From contig KE546985.1 of assembly GCA_000442125.1 (NCBI GenBank), forward strand, positions 496,001-560,000: a stretch of DNA of 64,000 bases, given 5' to 3'. Position 1 is the first letter of the stretch, and each line of letters opens with the position of its first letter. The DNA comes from Opeltia flavorubescens (taxonomy: Eukaryota > Ascomycota > Lecanoromycetes > Teloschistales > Teloschistaceae). The notes beneath the pieces were generated by a model. That model saw only the letters and a program-made list of their open reading frames with translations. It had not been told where the DNA came from and did not search any database. Positions 13,379-24,209 of the stretch are shown one piece after another. The position numbers were made by a program, and so were the translations under genes.

Positions 13379-14545
13379 GCTGGGAAAATTGGTGGATGGC
13401 AGGGGATTTTTGGCTCTCGGCTTCTTCTCGTGTGGCTAGGACCGACGAGGTTGCCTGAACACCTCGTTAGTATCGTAGGTCAGGGGCGACTTAAGAGCGA
13501 GCAGAAGAGGTCGTGAGGCTGAATCTGTAATATAAACTATTCAAAAGGGATTGTAAAGATCAGTTCGGGCTTACCTTACAGGAGGATGAGGTGGCCTGGT
13601 CCGAAGGTAATATCTTGAATGTTGCTCGGTAGGAATGCTTGAACCAGGCTTACAGTTAAAAGGTGCAAAGAGAAAAAGGGAAGAAAGAGAACTCCATCCG
13701 ATTTGCTATCTTCTTGGTATATAAGACAAAAAGAGTAGGAGAGCCGGCAGGAAAGAGGATTGTATTTGACATGGAGAAATTGATTGATCGGAGAGAACAA
13801 AAGAATAGGTGAAACCTGCTTGTCCCGATTGATGCTTGTTTCCGCTAGAGCGGGACAGGTTTGTTAGGCTCATGGTTTGCAGCCGAGACAAACGACTCCA
13901 TGGGATGGAGGCATTGGAAGATCCACCACCAATCTCATTCTCGCCGAACACCTGCGGATGATGCTCGACCCATCCAGCGAAACGAGGTGGAAATCGAACA
14001 GACGTTATCGGCGTGGCGATGGTAGAAGGGTAGTTGTCCCACCGTTGCCGGCAGTACGGCTGCAGCATTGCGCATCGGCGGGGAATTCAATAACCGTCGG
14101 CTTGCATACGTTCTGGAAGAATCGGCGTGCAGTACTAATCTAGTCAACGACAGAGGATAAGACTCAAGTGGTAGGATAGAACCAGAGCTGAGACTACCGC
14201 AGATAACGCGCACCATCTTCGACTCCTCCTTCTGCCGCTCAAACTTTGGATGAAAAGTCGCTATGAAAGTTGCAGAAACAGTACTTATTCATGAGCGTAC
14301 TGAAGAGGAGCAAAACGTGCATTCACTTGCGACCAAGACCCCCCCCCCCCCACAAAGCCGTCCTCCTTCGAGAGCTGACAACATCCGCAAGCCTTGACCG
14401 CTTCCCTGCCGTCTATCTGCCCTACATACACACCTCCGCCCAGGGCAAACCCGGGGACAGCTCCCGCCCCTAATCCACTTCCTTGTATACCCATCATACC
14501 ACCCTGCTTTTCCCACCCAAACCATATCATCACCGACCAGGACAC
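13379..14545. other. Intergenic, no firm gene
   Basis: Overlapping minus-strand frames at 13706-14068 (120 codons) and 13935-14216 (93 codons) and a plus frame at 13877-14143 cannot be ranked from sequence alone. A 10-base C run lies at about 14341-14350. The region probably holds the promoter of the 12.1-13.4 kb gene and the 3' end of the 14.5-17.0 kb gene. Confidence 0.4.
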
Positions 14546-16984
14546 TCAGGAACACCTCCCACAAACCCAAGCTTTTTGTCTTCCACCTTTTGCTGGGTTC
14601 ACTTCGCATAGAGCGGAACAGTTGTTGTGTCTGCGCCCGCCGGTGCAATGTCGGAAACCAGGGAGCTGTATCGGTGGTGATGGTATAGTTGACTTCCTTG
14701 TTTTGCTTTTGCGTACGGGAACCGGTGGTGAGGAAGGGGGTATGGAGGGTGTGCGGGTGCGTTTAGACCTCGAGGTGCTGTAGCTGGGCGATGGGGCGTG
14801 CTGCATACAGAAGGTCGGTTTAAAAGTAATGACGGGGTTGACAGTGATGGCGGGATTGACTTGTTGGCTTGGTATAGAGTGGCATAGATCCCGCGAGCTT
14901 GGATCGGGTAGATCCGGCATCGGTGGAGTCGGTGGTGGTGATGGCGGCAAATCCCGCTGTGGTAGAGGAGAAGGAGGAGGAGGTGGTGGAGGTGGAGGAG
15001 GTGGAGGTGGAATATCTGCTGGATTGGAAGATATTGGTGGTCGGTCTGGAAGGGGAGAAAGAGGCGGAAGAGAAGGGTACCTAATAGGTGGGTCGGAAGG
15101 TGGTGGCTGAGTGGGTGTGGGTGATTGGTGAGGGGATCTACTAGGCGGGGTTGAAGACGTTGAGGAACTGCTTGATCGATGAGTATCCGAGATGGAAGGA
15201 CGGGGCAGGGGCGCTGTAGTATGCGCAGGCGGTCCCCCAGGAGGTCGCAAAAGCCTGTTGACGGTCAGTAATTGTACCTGTATCCAACCTACGTTGCATG
15301 TAACGGACCTGGCTACCTCCGTATCTAGTTGCCCAAGTCTCCGATCCATATACTCCACCGCCCGTGAGATGCCCGTTTCTACGCCTCCATCCATCGCCAC
15401 TGTAACCCTGTCCATGATATGTTGAGATATGCGGAGGTGTTCTTCTCGAGCAACACCTACCAGGTCAGCGGTGGCGCCCACCAGCCCGGTCTGAGTTACT
15501 TGACTGGACGTGACATCATCCAACCTCCCGTCGATTCGCTGTATATCTGCCGAAAGTTCGTCAAGCTGCTCATCGTTCACATCGAGTCGAGCGCTGTAAG
15601 AATCATCATCCATCTGCATCCCCTCCAGTGTACGTTCGACGGAATGGATCATGCGCGATTGTCTTTCGAGCTGGGTGTCAGCCGCATCTAATCGCGAAGA
15701 GTGTCTGTTGGATTGGATGTTGATCGCATCCAGTTGCGATGATTGTTCTTCAAATTGCATATTCGTTGCAATCAACCGTGACTGATGGTCGTCTAGGATG
15801 CTTCGGTGATCTTGGAATTGAGTGTTGGTTGCATCTGATCGAGCCTCGTGATTCTCGTGGTCTATCCGGGCGTGCCTTAATCTGCGCTCCAACTGTCGGA
15901 TGTCTGTCGAATGTCGCCTTAGCTGCTCGTTATCCTCTGCTTGCCTGATAACGACGCCGCCAAGTGTGTGGTCAACTTCTTCCAGTCTCGTCTCTTGATC
16001 TTGGAGGCGAACATCCATCTCCTGCTGTACCTGGTTGGTCTCCTCTCGATGCTCCCCGAGTGCCGTATAGATTGCGGTGAATGCAGCACCTATGACTTGC
16101 ATCCTCATTGTATACCAGACCAGGAAAAATTTGCAAGCTCTAGTAACATCCCTTACATCCGTTGCATTTTCTCCGCTAAGCGTTTCCACCCTTGCCAACC
16201 GTTCTTGAACCCGGCCATGGTACATGTCAAAAATCCGTTCCAGCTCGACGATCCGACTAATCCTCGCATCTTGAATAGCCGGCCTGGGATCCCGAACGAT
16301 AAGCCTATTGGAGGTAACCGTATCAGTCTCAAGTCCTGGTGTGTCGGACTTGATGGAAAGTCTGCCGAACTCCAAAGTAGGAGGGTCAGCTGCTGGAGGT
16401 TGATGTAGTTCCTGCAAGCTGCGTCTTAAATTTCCAGTCTCTTCAGTAGTCGCCCGCATCTCCTCTTCGAGCCGGCGCTGAAGTTTCTGGAGTTCCTCCA
16501 CTTTGTCCCAAGTATCGCGAGCCTGCCTTTGGACAGTCTCCATCGTTGTTTTGAGATCGATCGAATCAACTTGACTTGAAGAGGCCAGCATGTCAAGTTT
16601 GTCAACCCGAGTTTGAAGTTCTCCAATGCCCTCCCAGACTCCTTGTGCCAAAGACCCGTACTGATCGCCGAGAGCCTGCCATTCCACCTTCGCAACAGAG
16701 GCCGCATCTTCTAGGTCAACGATCCGCCTTGCGGATTCTTCGACGTCGCATATTTGCTGGGCATGGATACCGGCAATGTCCGCCGATAAATCAGCCCTTT
16801 GTCTCTTAAGGCGCTTGACATCTTGTCCCTGGAACCAGCTTTGTGCCCAAACTCTCATGATACTTTTTTGGATGCCCCCAAGTTCAATGGATTGTTCCTG
16901 CTCGACCTCGTTGATCATTCGTCCGGTCGGCACGGGTGGGGCGGCTTCGTCGGTGGGGCCACCATCCTCGATGGACGCGTCCAT
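14546..16984 (-). CDS. Large coiled-coil protein with proline-rich tail, 812 aa
   Basis: The frame is a single unbroken 812-codon ORF. Residues ~25-230 and ~285-560 are strongly heptad-patterned and rich in Leu, Glu, Gln and Arg, a probable long rod. Within ~370-490 there is an internal repeat of about 20 residues. Units read like DATNTQFQDHRS, IATNMQFEEQSS, AINIQSNRHSS and AADTQLERQSR. From ~575 to ~680 the protein becomes Pro/Ser-rich with a run of a dozen or more prolines near 655-670. The end is basic and carries a Cys-containing tail (CTGGRRHNNCSALC ... WVCGRCS) whose Cys spacing could bind zinc. No enzymatic domain is visible; a structural or scaffold role is only inference. The complementary Gly-rich frame at 14829-15110 is a shadow of the polyproline tract. 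Confidence 0.7.
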   Translation of the reverse strand: MDASIEDGGPTDEAAPPVPTGRMINEVEQEQSIELGGIQKSIMRVWAQSWFQGQDVKRLKRQRADLSADIAGIHAQQICDVEESARRIVDLEDAASVAKVEWQALGDQYGSLAQGVWEGIGELQTRVDKLDMLASSSQVDSIDLKTTMETVQRQARDTWDKVEELQKLQRRLEEEMRATTEETGNLRRSLQELHQPPAADPPTLEFGRLSIKSDTPGLETDTVTSNRLIVRDPRPAIQDARISRIVELERIFDMYHGRVQERLARVETLSGENATDVRDVTRACKFFLVWYTMRMQVIGAAFTAIYTALGEHREETNQVQQEMDVRLQDQETRLEEVDHTLGGVVIRQAEDNEQLRRHSTDIRQLERRLRHARIDHENHEARSDATNTQFQDHRSILDDHQSRLIATNMQFEEQSSQLDAINIQSNRHSSRLDAADTQLERQSRMIHSVERTLEGMQMDDDSYSARLDVNDEQLDELSADIQRIDGRLDDVTSSQVTQTGLVGATADLVGVAREEHLRISQHIMDRVTVAMDGGVETGISRAVEYMDRRLGQLDTEVARSVTCNVGWIQVQLLTVNRLLRPPGGPPAHTTAPLPRPSISDTHRSSSSSTSSTPPSRSPHQSPTPTQPPPSDPPIRYPSLPPLSPLPDRPPISSNPADIPPPPPPPPPPPPPSPLPQRDLPPSPPPTPPMPDLPDPSSRDLCHSIPSQQVNPAITVNPVITFKPTFCMQHAPSPSYSTSRSKRTRTPSIPPSSPPVPVRKSKTRKSTIPSPPIQLPGFRHCTGGRRHNNCSALCEVNPAKGGRQKAWVCGRCS

Positions 16985-17083
16985 CGTGACTTGATCGTGG
17001 GACTCTTGTGGGGAGGGACGTCGAATCTTGAGGAGAGTTGACTGTTGGAAGAGAAGTCAAGGGATGGTGTTGCAGAGGGGATG

Positions 17084-17464
17084 CTAGAGCAACCGCGAGG
17101 GACGTACAGCGGTGGACTGGGAACTGAGAGGAGAAGATTTGTGATCAGTAATCTTGTGCATTCCAGTAGAGAGCAAGAATACCATCGTGGATTTGCTAGC
17201 TCCCCCGTCCAACGTAAACATGCCGACGGACAAAGGCACTCCGCCAGTCGGAATGGCGATAAACGTCAGGTCTTGGATTTGCGGTGTTACTCCTGATTGC
17301 ACCAGACAAGCCGGCGTTCGCTGAAGTGCATTGAAAGAAAGGTGGGAACATCCAGATGCTGCCTCCCGACATGTACTGAAATGGATCATGATCCATCCCT
17401 TCTGCGCGTTGGATTCATCAATGCTGTGAGACCGACATGAAACGTCGTGAAAGAAGTCCAACAT
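17084..17464 (-). CDS. Possible small protein, 126 aa
   Basis: An open frame of 126 codons with a hydrophobic, Gly/Ser-rich middle (LTFIAIPTGGVPLSVGMF). It lies divergently placed 100 bases upstream of the 812-aa gene's start. There is no recognised domain and no intron signal that decides the model. It could equally be the upstream region of the large gene. Confidence 0.25.
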   Translation of the reverse strand: MLDFFHDVSCRSHSIDESNAQKGWIMIHFSTCREAASGCSHLSFNALQRTPACLVQSGVTPQIQDLTFIAIPTGGVPLSVGMFTLDGGASKSTMVFLLSTGMHKITDHKSSPLSSQSTAVRPSRLL

Positions 17465-17690
17465 CGGTGAAAGTTTCTTTGTCCTTGCGGAGAAACAAGC
17501 GGCGGTTAAAGGACGCTAGATACGAAAACAGTTAGGACTTGTTTGCGAAACAAAGACCCTCTTGACCCCTCCAACAAGATCGGTCGTTTGCTTCATCGCT
17601 TTAGTTGCTAAAGATATCTTGCTCAACCACGCAAGCAGCCGCAATGTCTATCATTCTGTTTAAACCTACTCATAATCCCCCTCTTCAAGA

Positions 17691-18322
17691 ATGTTCTACA
17701 CACCCAAGATTCCAAGCAGCCTATCCACATCTCTCTTCGCCTCAAGCTCCCCACCAGAGGGACCTCCGCTTCTTCAGGCCACAGTCTATACACCATACAC
17801 AGACACTGCTCCACTACAAGCCTCTGAGCAATCACAAGTGTATCTATCCCCTTCCCTCCCTTCCAACCTATGGACTTCCTCACGTCGACCATTGCTAATA
17901 ACCTTCAGCCTCAAATACAGCTGAAGAGAATGCCCCGACAGAGGAGGAATAATGACAACAACAACAACACCACCAATAATGACAACAACAACACTACCAA
18001 CAATGATAACAACAATCCGGAGCAATCCAACATCTGGAAGAACCTCAGGGGAAGGATCATCCCAGATAGAAACCAGCCTGACGCAAACCAAGACATCCTC
18101 AACAACGACGCCAACGAAGCCCAACCCGGTGCCCATCTCAGCAATTTACACCATTTCCAAGCTGCAACGAGTTCCAACAGCAACATGATGTGCGCCATCC
18201 TACTGCTTGTCGTCGTCGTGATCTTGCTCATCTGCAAGGCGAAGAGATCGAATCACTATGAGTCCGAATACAAAAAGGCGTGCGCAATGCTGGGCAAGAG
18301 GGCATGCTCCAAGGATCAGTAG
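17691..18322 (+). CDS. Small C-terminally anchored membrane protein, about 182 aa
   Basis: The model joins 17691-17837 and 17921-18322 with a phase-0 intron (GTGTAT ... GCTAATAAC ... AATACAG), giving 183 codons with stop. The N-terminal exon is Pro/Ser/Thr-rich. Exon 2 starts with basic residues and an Asn-rich repeat (NNDNNNNTTNNDNNN), continues as polar linker, then has one strong transmembrane helix (MMCAILLLVVVVILLICKAK). After it come about 30 mostly charged residues with two Cys. The helix near the C-terminus suggests a single-pass or tail-anchored protein. The family is not recognised. Without the splice, exon 2 alone would give a 150-aa protein from ATG 17870. Confidence 0.5.
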
Positions 18323-19734
18323 AGAGGGATGATGCATTTTGTATGGGGCGTCCTTCGGGGTTGCGGTGGGTGGGGGGGGGGAGTACAACGGAAGCGGAAA
18401 GCTGGAGAAGTGAGAGCTGTTCAGTAGAAAAGGCTTTGGGTTTTTGGATTTCCTTTCCTCTGCTCTCTTGTTCGGGTCGTGGGCGTTTTCGTCACTCTTT
18501 CTCAACACATGGAACTGCAGGAGTTGTTTTTTTCAGCCTTGGATATTGCACCCTTTTCCTACTCCCCCCAGCCCCGTCCCATAGACGCAATAGTCACCAC
18601 GATTAATTCTGGGAATGTTCCTATAAAGTACGCTAGATTGAACATTATTTCAGTATCGAAAAGTCGTTCTCCTCCGTGTTCATTCTTGCAGAGTACAAGA
18701 CTAATAGATCCCAAACTTCGCAATAAAAGAATCCACATGAATGAAATACGCACGCCTACAATTCCGCTTGAACGAAGAAAAGGAAGGCATCAAGACCTAG
18801 CCATGAAATACCTGTAACGACGCTACGAAAACGCCAAAGGGCTAGTTCATAATACTTATGCCGTAATCATCAACTCTTTCGTAAAGGGGCAGGGGGTCAC
18901 TCGCTGCACCCCCACGTCGGATTAAACCCCCCTCGCCTTATCACTTCCAAGCCATTGCACGGCATCCTTCCTTTCTCTGGAACTCTACCGTACTTCTAGA
19001 CGGGTACAACAGGTAGAAAATTGAAGTCGGAGAAAATCGCTACAAGTATCCTGTAGAAACACTCATCATTTGCGCCCTTGTAAATTTATCCCGCTATAGC
19101 TGCTGGTTCAGGACAGTAGAAAATACAATTCTTTCCCTGTCCTACTCTACCCCCATTTCCAGCATAGATTATAGTCTAGCGCTGTGGGTGATATCTCTGC
19201 CGAGTCAGCTCGATTATCAGGACTCCTTTACATTACCACGGCTGCAGGAGGATCATCTGCTTCTTTGTATTGATATTCGCCCTTTGGCCCTCTCTCTTGC
19301 CCGCTTGTTTTCTCTCGATCGTTGCAATCGCTTCTTGCGTATATACGCACGCACGCAGTATTTAGGAGGTGATATTGGTAGACATGGCCTGTTTGGAAGA
19401 AAATATAATCTTGATGCACTTGTTACTACGTATACTCGTTGCGCGCTCTTCAGTTACGCGCTCTTCGAATATCGATTTATCAGGATAGGTTTAGATATCA
19501 AGTTATTGTATCCGAGCATCTAAAGCTGTCGTCAAGTATCACCGCTACAAGTGTGCTTTCAAGGTTTTAAGAGATGATTAAAATGCAATTCGAGTAGTCT
19601 ATCGTTGTAATGAGTTCGCTTCTATGAGTGAAAGCAGCATAAAATCAAACGCGCCTGCCAAATATCTATGCTCAACCCGTAGTCTCAAACTCTCCCCCCC
19701 CCCCCTCGCCCACTGAAAACTGCCGATATCGCCC
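18323..19734. other. Intergenic, no gene seen
   Basis: There are only short competing frames (for example plus 18479-18817 and 19188-19523) with no domain or consistent splice sites. It includes the 3' ends of the two converging genes on either side and a C run near 19692. Confidence 0.5.
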
Positions 19735-21218
19735 TCACATCACGACGCAATTCACGTAGCCCAGCTCGAAATCATCTTCGCAGTCCTTGGAACATTCCGC
19801 CTGTGTGTGCTCCAGATAGTCCGCGACTTCCTCGTCCGATGCCCCCGATATCTTTAGCTGATCGGGGAATTCGAAGCATGCTTTACCAGACGAACAGTCG
19901 TGCATCAAATCCGAGAGGACTTTTTCAACGTCCTCAACCTTGGACATAGCCGAGTCGCTCCCTTGCTCGACATGGTAGAGATGCTTGGAAGTTTGACATA
20001 AAAGATCGTCCGTCGCCCGTAACTTCTCGATTTGTTCGTCTAGCCGATCAGCCTGTTCAGCGCGAGCTTCCCTCTTCTTCTTTCCGGTAAAGAAAGGCAA
20101 GTAGGCAAAACTACTGGCAAGCGCGCGTTTGAGGTTGATACGTTCCCCCAAGACCTGGCCAAGGATTTGATCCACTTGTTGGTATTTTTGATGCCATGCT
20201 GTGACGTCGCGGTGCAAATGCTGAGCGTTGGAGTTGATTGTTTTCAAGCGAGCCAAGAGCCTCCGTCCTACATGAAGGATGTGCTGACGGACTTCGTGGT
20301 CGGGAAGATTAGACGAGGAAGATAGGAACTTGTAGTTGGGTATGGGACTGTAAGGTATTACGACGAATTTGATCGTATCTATGATCGCCGAGATAGCGCC
20401 GCTGTGTTGTTCGATACTGATCAGCTCATCCTGAGAGCGCGAGATGCCCGAAGACCATTGCTGTGCCTGGGATTCGAAAGCTTCGGCGCTTGCTGCAACT
20501 TCTTGGCCAGTTTGCTGCGCGCCACCGACAACCCGGAGAAGTGATTCGCGTATACCATGATCGCTGTTGACCAGCTGGTGCATATCAGCAAGCAGACGGC
20601 CGCCACTCTCGGTCTCCTGGCCAATGGAATGACCAGTGTTGGTTCGAAACCCCGCGTTCGAGGGCTGGCCTGATTCAGAGGAGGCTATTGGGTAGTTTCC
20701 CCAGTAATTGAATGCCGTATTGCCGGCTATCCAAACAAAACAGATGCCGCTTGCGACATATATTATCGTTTTGATTCCCTTCCTTATTTTGGACGCCTCT
20801 AATACTGGTGCTCCTCCTCCGGGGTGTATCGGATCGGATCTTGTAGGGTTCTGCGCGGGATGCTCTTCCAGGACCGTTTGAGGCGCTACTTCGGCTGCTG
20901 GCGTGTGTATTGCAACTGGTGGTGTGGATGTTATGGGGGGCGTTGCAGGTTGTGCTGGAGCAGGTGATGACGTTGGAACCGGCGCCGTATGAAGATTTAT
21001 TTCTTGTCTGACTGGTAATGGATTAGTACTGGAGGTGATGGTCGTTTGAAGAGCTTACCGCGTTGGGTCTGGACGCTGCGGGTTCCACTTAAAATCTTAT
21101 GTCGGACCCTCTGATACTCGTCGGTGGCGATGGGAGAATCCTGAGATGATTCGCTGGCAGAGGAGGCAGAGGACACGCCCCGAAATCGACGATGATGAGG
21201 CTGATGATTGGCAGCCAT
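19735..21218 (-). CDS. Single-pass membrane protein with large coiled-coil domain, 478 aa
   Basis: The model joins 21218-21059 and 21011-19735. The 46-nt intron (GTAAGC ... TACTAATC ... TTACCAG) is phase 1 and keeps the frame open, giving 479 codons with stop. Residues 1-~140 are Ser/Pro/Thr-rich and disordered, beginning MAANHQPHHRRFRG. A basic KIRKGIK stretch then leads into one transmembrane helix (TIIYVASGICFVWIAGNTAF). The ~310 residues beyond it are mostly helical, with an LLHDM-like start, conserved-looking aromatic positions, and Cys near the C-terminus (CSSGKAC, ECSKDC). This architecture is common in fungal accessory gene families of unknown function. If only the ATG at 20583 were used, the membrane anchor would be lost, so the spliced model is preferred. 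Confidence 0.68.
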
Positions 21219-23389
21219 GGAAGATGAGGGAAGGAAGCTTTTTTGGTGAAGGGGTGGCTATGGAAGAGCACGAGTGGAGGCTTGTGGATGGTGATTTGTA
21301 GTCGAGTGAGCTTGGGCGGTAGAGTGATGGCCTGTGTATATGATGTGCGTTGTGTTAAGGGATCTGATGATAATAAAGGTGTTGGCGATGAGTAGAAGAC
21401 ATCTCTTAAGATGATCAAGCTCCCTTTCAATAACAATATGGTAACACATTGGTGTAAGACAGTGGTGTAAAGCTGTCGAGCATTCCATACTCAAACTATA
21501 GACGTTGTCAGTCCATCCTTTGTTCTCATCGTGATCAGGAGTAAATGCACCCGATCCTCGCTGTTCGAGGCGGCGGGCGGTAAGCCAATGTCTCTGGTCG
21601 AAGATGCAAGCCTTGTCGTTCGCCACCTTCCATGGGTTCCATCAGTCTTGTGCACCACATGGTTTCCACAAATAGGTGTTCAGACTGTAGCGGATGAGTC
21701 ACTGTTGGACCCAGACGGTGAGATGGAAAGGGTGGATATCGAAACCTTTGTTTGTTCGAGAGAGGATGACACGCACTCCGTGAAGTGTTGCACGTTGAAA
21801 CGCCTGATCACGTGATTACGGCTGCCAAGAACCTCGTCTGAGTACGTAAAACTGCCCTCATTTTCTCGGACAAGTAGGGCCAAACTTGTCTATAGTATAT
21901 ACTCCCGAGACAATCATTCCCACTACAAAGATGGTATTGGAAACCTCTACTTTGTGAATGTCTCTTCTCCCTCGCTTGTGTCTACGCAAAGAGACACTGC
22001 TTGAGTTTGTGGACCACTTCAGATACACACTAAAACATCCGCCCAGTATCTCCGCCCAACATTTCCGAAATCATGACAACACTTTACAGTACAGTGTCGT
22101 TCCCTCTCAGTCACCAGGAAATTCTCACTCAGCTTCAATAGTAGAGAGGAGCATCTCTATATCTGATAGTGGAGCGCTCAGAATAGCGAGGCGGAGAAAG
22201 GTAATGGCGGACAATCGTCAACATTCCAGAGACCTTGGGCCTGATCGTCAGCCTCGATCACGCTACTACAAATGCTCACACGTCCTTCGGTGTTATCGTT
22301 GAAGCCATCGCCCAGGGTCTGCTCCCGCTCCCGCTCCCGCTCCCGTTATCCGTCTGCACGGGCTTCCAAAGAAAGTATAGCGCCGTTTGGGTCCAGACTT
22401 TTGATCTGTCTCTGTCCAAGTGCCATTGCTTACGACAGCTTGCCAACACGAATATCATCGTGGAAAGCCGTACATTGCACCACAGCTACGGTACTGGAAG
22501 ACAGTATCTCTTCTCCTATCTCGTGCGAAGGTTGGGTCCAGACTTTGTCGCATGCTATAATATTCTACCTTACCTTTTGCCATCGATCTGCTTTGACGTA
22601 CAACTGGTGTCTGGGTCCTGGATTGCGGTAAGTTGCAGCAACCTGACAAAGTTGCCTGACAGTTGGGCCGGGAATCGATGTCACCATACATTCGATCTCG
22701 ATTTGCTTATCCAAACGCAAGTCGTTTCAATTCTTACACTGGTACTTACTCCTGGTGTCAGCCGGACATGTTCATTGGCACGCCACTGTTTGTTGGACTT
22801 TTCATGACTTTTCATTACTCTGAATCAAGTCAGGACCCTTCCTCAATTTCTCCTTTTCTTCCCTGCTCAACTCGGTTTCCTGCATTGACTTCCCTGTTCA
22901 CCATCTCAGCTTAATCTTGATCCGGAATGAATGCGGCAATCGACGGGAACATCACAAATCAGCCGGGAACCATTCTTGTTATGACACCTCTTGTGCCAAA
23001 TGTGCCAACCGCAATTCCGGCCGGGGAGCTTATCATTTGTTGAATCTCATTTCCAGCCCGGAGTTGCGCATGGCAAGTTTTCATTTAGCGTGTCGGTCTC
23101 ACCGCCTGTTGCGTCTGAAATCTGGTCTGATGCAGCCGTTCCCTCGCCGACGAATCTTCAGTCAGCGAAGCACGCTGCGATATATCCCGGATGCTTTTCT
23201 CTTTCACTCCGAAATTCTTTTGAAAATTCGTAGACTTTCCAAGTTTTCCCTCCCTCCACCTCGATAGCTAATTCATCGCGATCTGCTCAATCTTACATCA
23301 TCCGACCACAGTCCTCCTACCACCATTCTCTCACCGTCATTCTCCTACCATTATTCTCTTACCATCATCACGTACAATATTCATCCAAT
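21219..23389. other. Long stretch without a firm gene; possible decayed ORF
   Basis: The longest frame is plus 22235-22807 (190 codons), starting MGLIVSLDHATTNAHTS. It overlaps other plausible frames and shows no domain. The phrase TTGGGTCCAGACTTT recurs near 22385 and 22534, hinting at an old internal repeat. A GCTCCC hexamer is repeated four times at 22321-22344. Near 22930-23070 a plus frame reads NITNQPGTILVMTPL before a stop, which may be a fragment of a decayed gene. I cannot name it. Confidence 0.4.
22321..22344. repeat. GCTCCC microsatellite, four units
   Basis: The hexamer GCTCCC is repeated head to tail four times. In one plus-strand frame it codes for alternating Leu-Pro, in another for Ser-Arg. 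Confidence 0.85.
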
Positions 23390-24209
23390 ATGAAGCGAAC
23401 CTCCACTCCTCAACCTACCGAGACAGATCATCAACCAGAATGCTCAGGCGGTAAGTACAAACTTTCACTAAAACAAAGAGAAGAGAAAGAACAACTCTGT
23501 CGGACATCCCAAAGATATCTTACTTACCGTCTTGCCAGATCTCCCACCCACACCGACACCCCAAGCCTCCTCAAAACGGAGCCAAAACAAGCCCCCTACC
23601 ACAAGCCAAGAACCCAGCACCAAGAAGCGAGGACGCGGTCGTCCACGCAAAACCCTCTCCACCACCACCTTCCACCCACCCAAATCTCATCTCCCATCTT
23701 CTTCGCGCCGCAGCATCGGTACCCGTACCAGCACCGTACTATCGGCGGCAGCCACAATGAAACCTCCTATCCCCACCTCCGACACAGATGTTCCCGATCT
23801 CCTCTCCGCCCCTCGGCACGGAGTAGAGAAGGGAGAAGAGGAAGAAGATTTACGACTGAACCTTCTCATGGTTATCGCCGGCACCCGGAAATTGGACCTC
23901 GCACAGCGGGCTCGTGCGAAAAGAGCTGCGGAGGTCTTCCTGGTTGCGGTGAGGGAGATTCAAGGGTCGCAGCAGCCGATAATGGATTCGGCGGATCTTT
24001 CACAGCCTAGTTGTGGGACGGAGAATGTGAGGGCACGCTCGATGCCGCTTATGGTAGCTGCGACTGGGCCCGGGGAGTTGGATGAAGGGTTGGGAGTGAG
24101 GGAGGGAAAAATGAGGAGACCGGGAGAGGGTTTTGGTGCCTGGTTAGGAAGGAGAGTGAAAGGGGAGGGTGAGGTAGTGGGTAAAGATGCTGCCGAGCAG
24201 AAATCTTAG
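23390..24209 (+). CDS. AT-hook protein, two exons, 243 aa
   Basis: The model joins 23390-23450 and 23539-24209. The 88-nt phase-1 intron (GTAAGT ... TCTTGCCAG) gives 244 codons with stop. The start MKRTSTPQPTETDHQPECSG runs into a Pro/Thr/Lys-rich segment with one clear AT-hook, KKRGRGRPRKT, at residues ~50-60, which would bind the minor groove of AT-rich DNA. Residues ~115-165 form a charged helical segment (RKLDLAQRARAKRAAEVFLV), the only likely folded part. The C-terminal part is Gly/Arg-rich. A nuclear, chromatin-associated protein is the natural inference. Both splice sites are canonical, which makes this one of the firmest gene models in the window. Confidence 0.7.

Noticed and set aside
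14829-15110. Gly-rich plus-strand protein
   Set aside because: Shadow of the polyproline and Pro/Ser tail of the 812-aa minus-strand gene.
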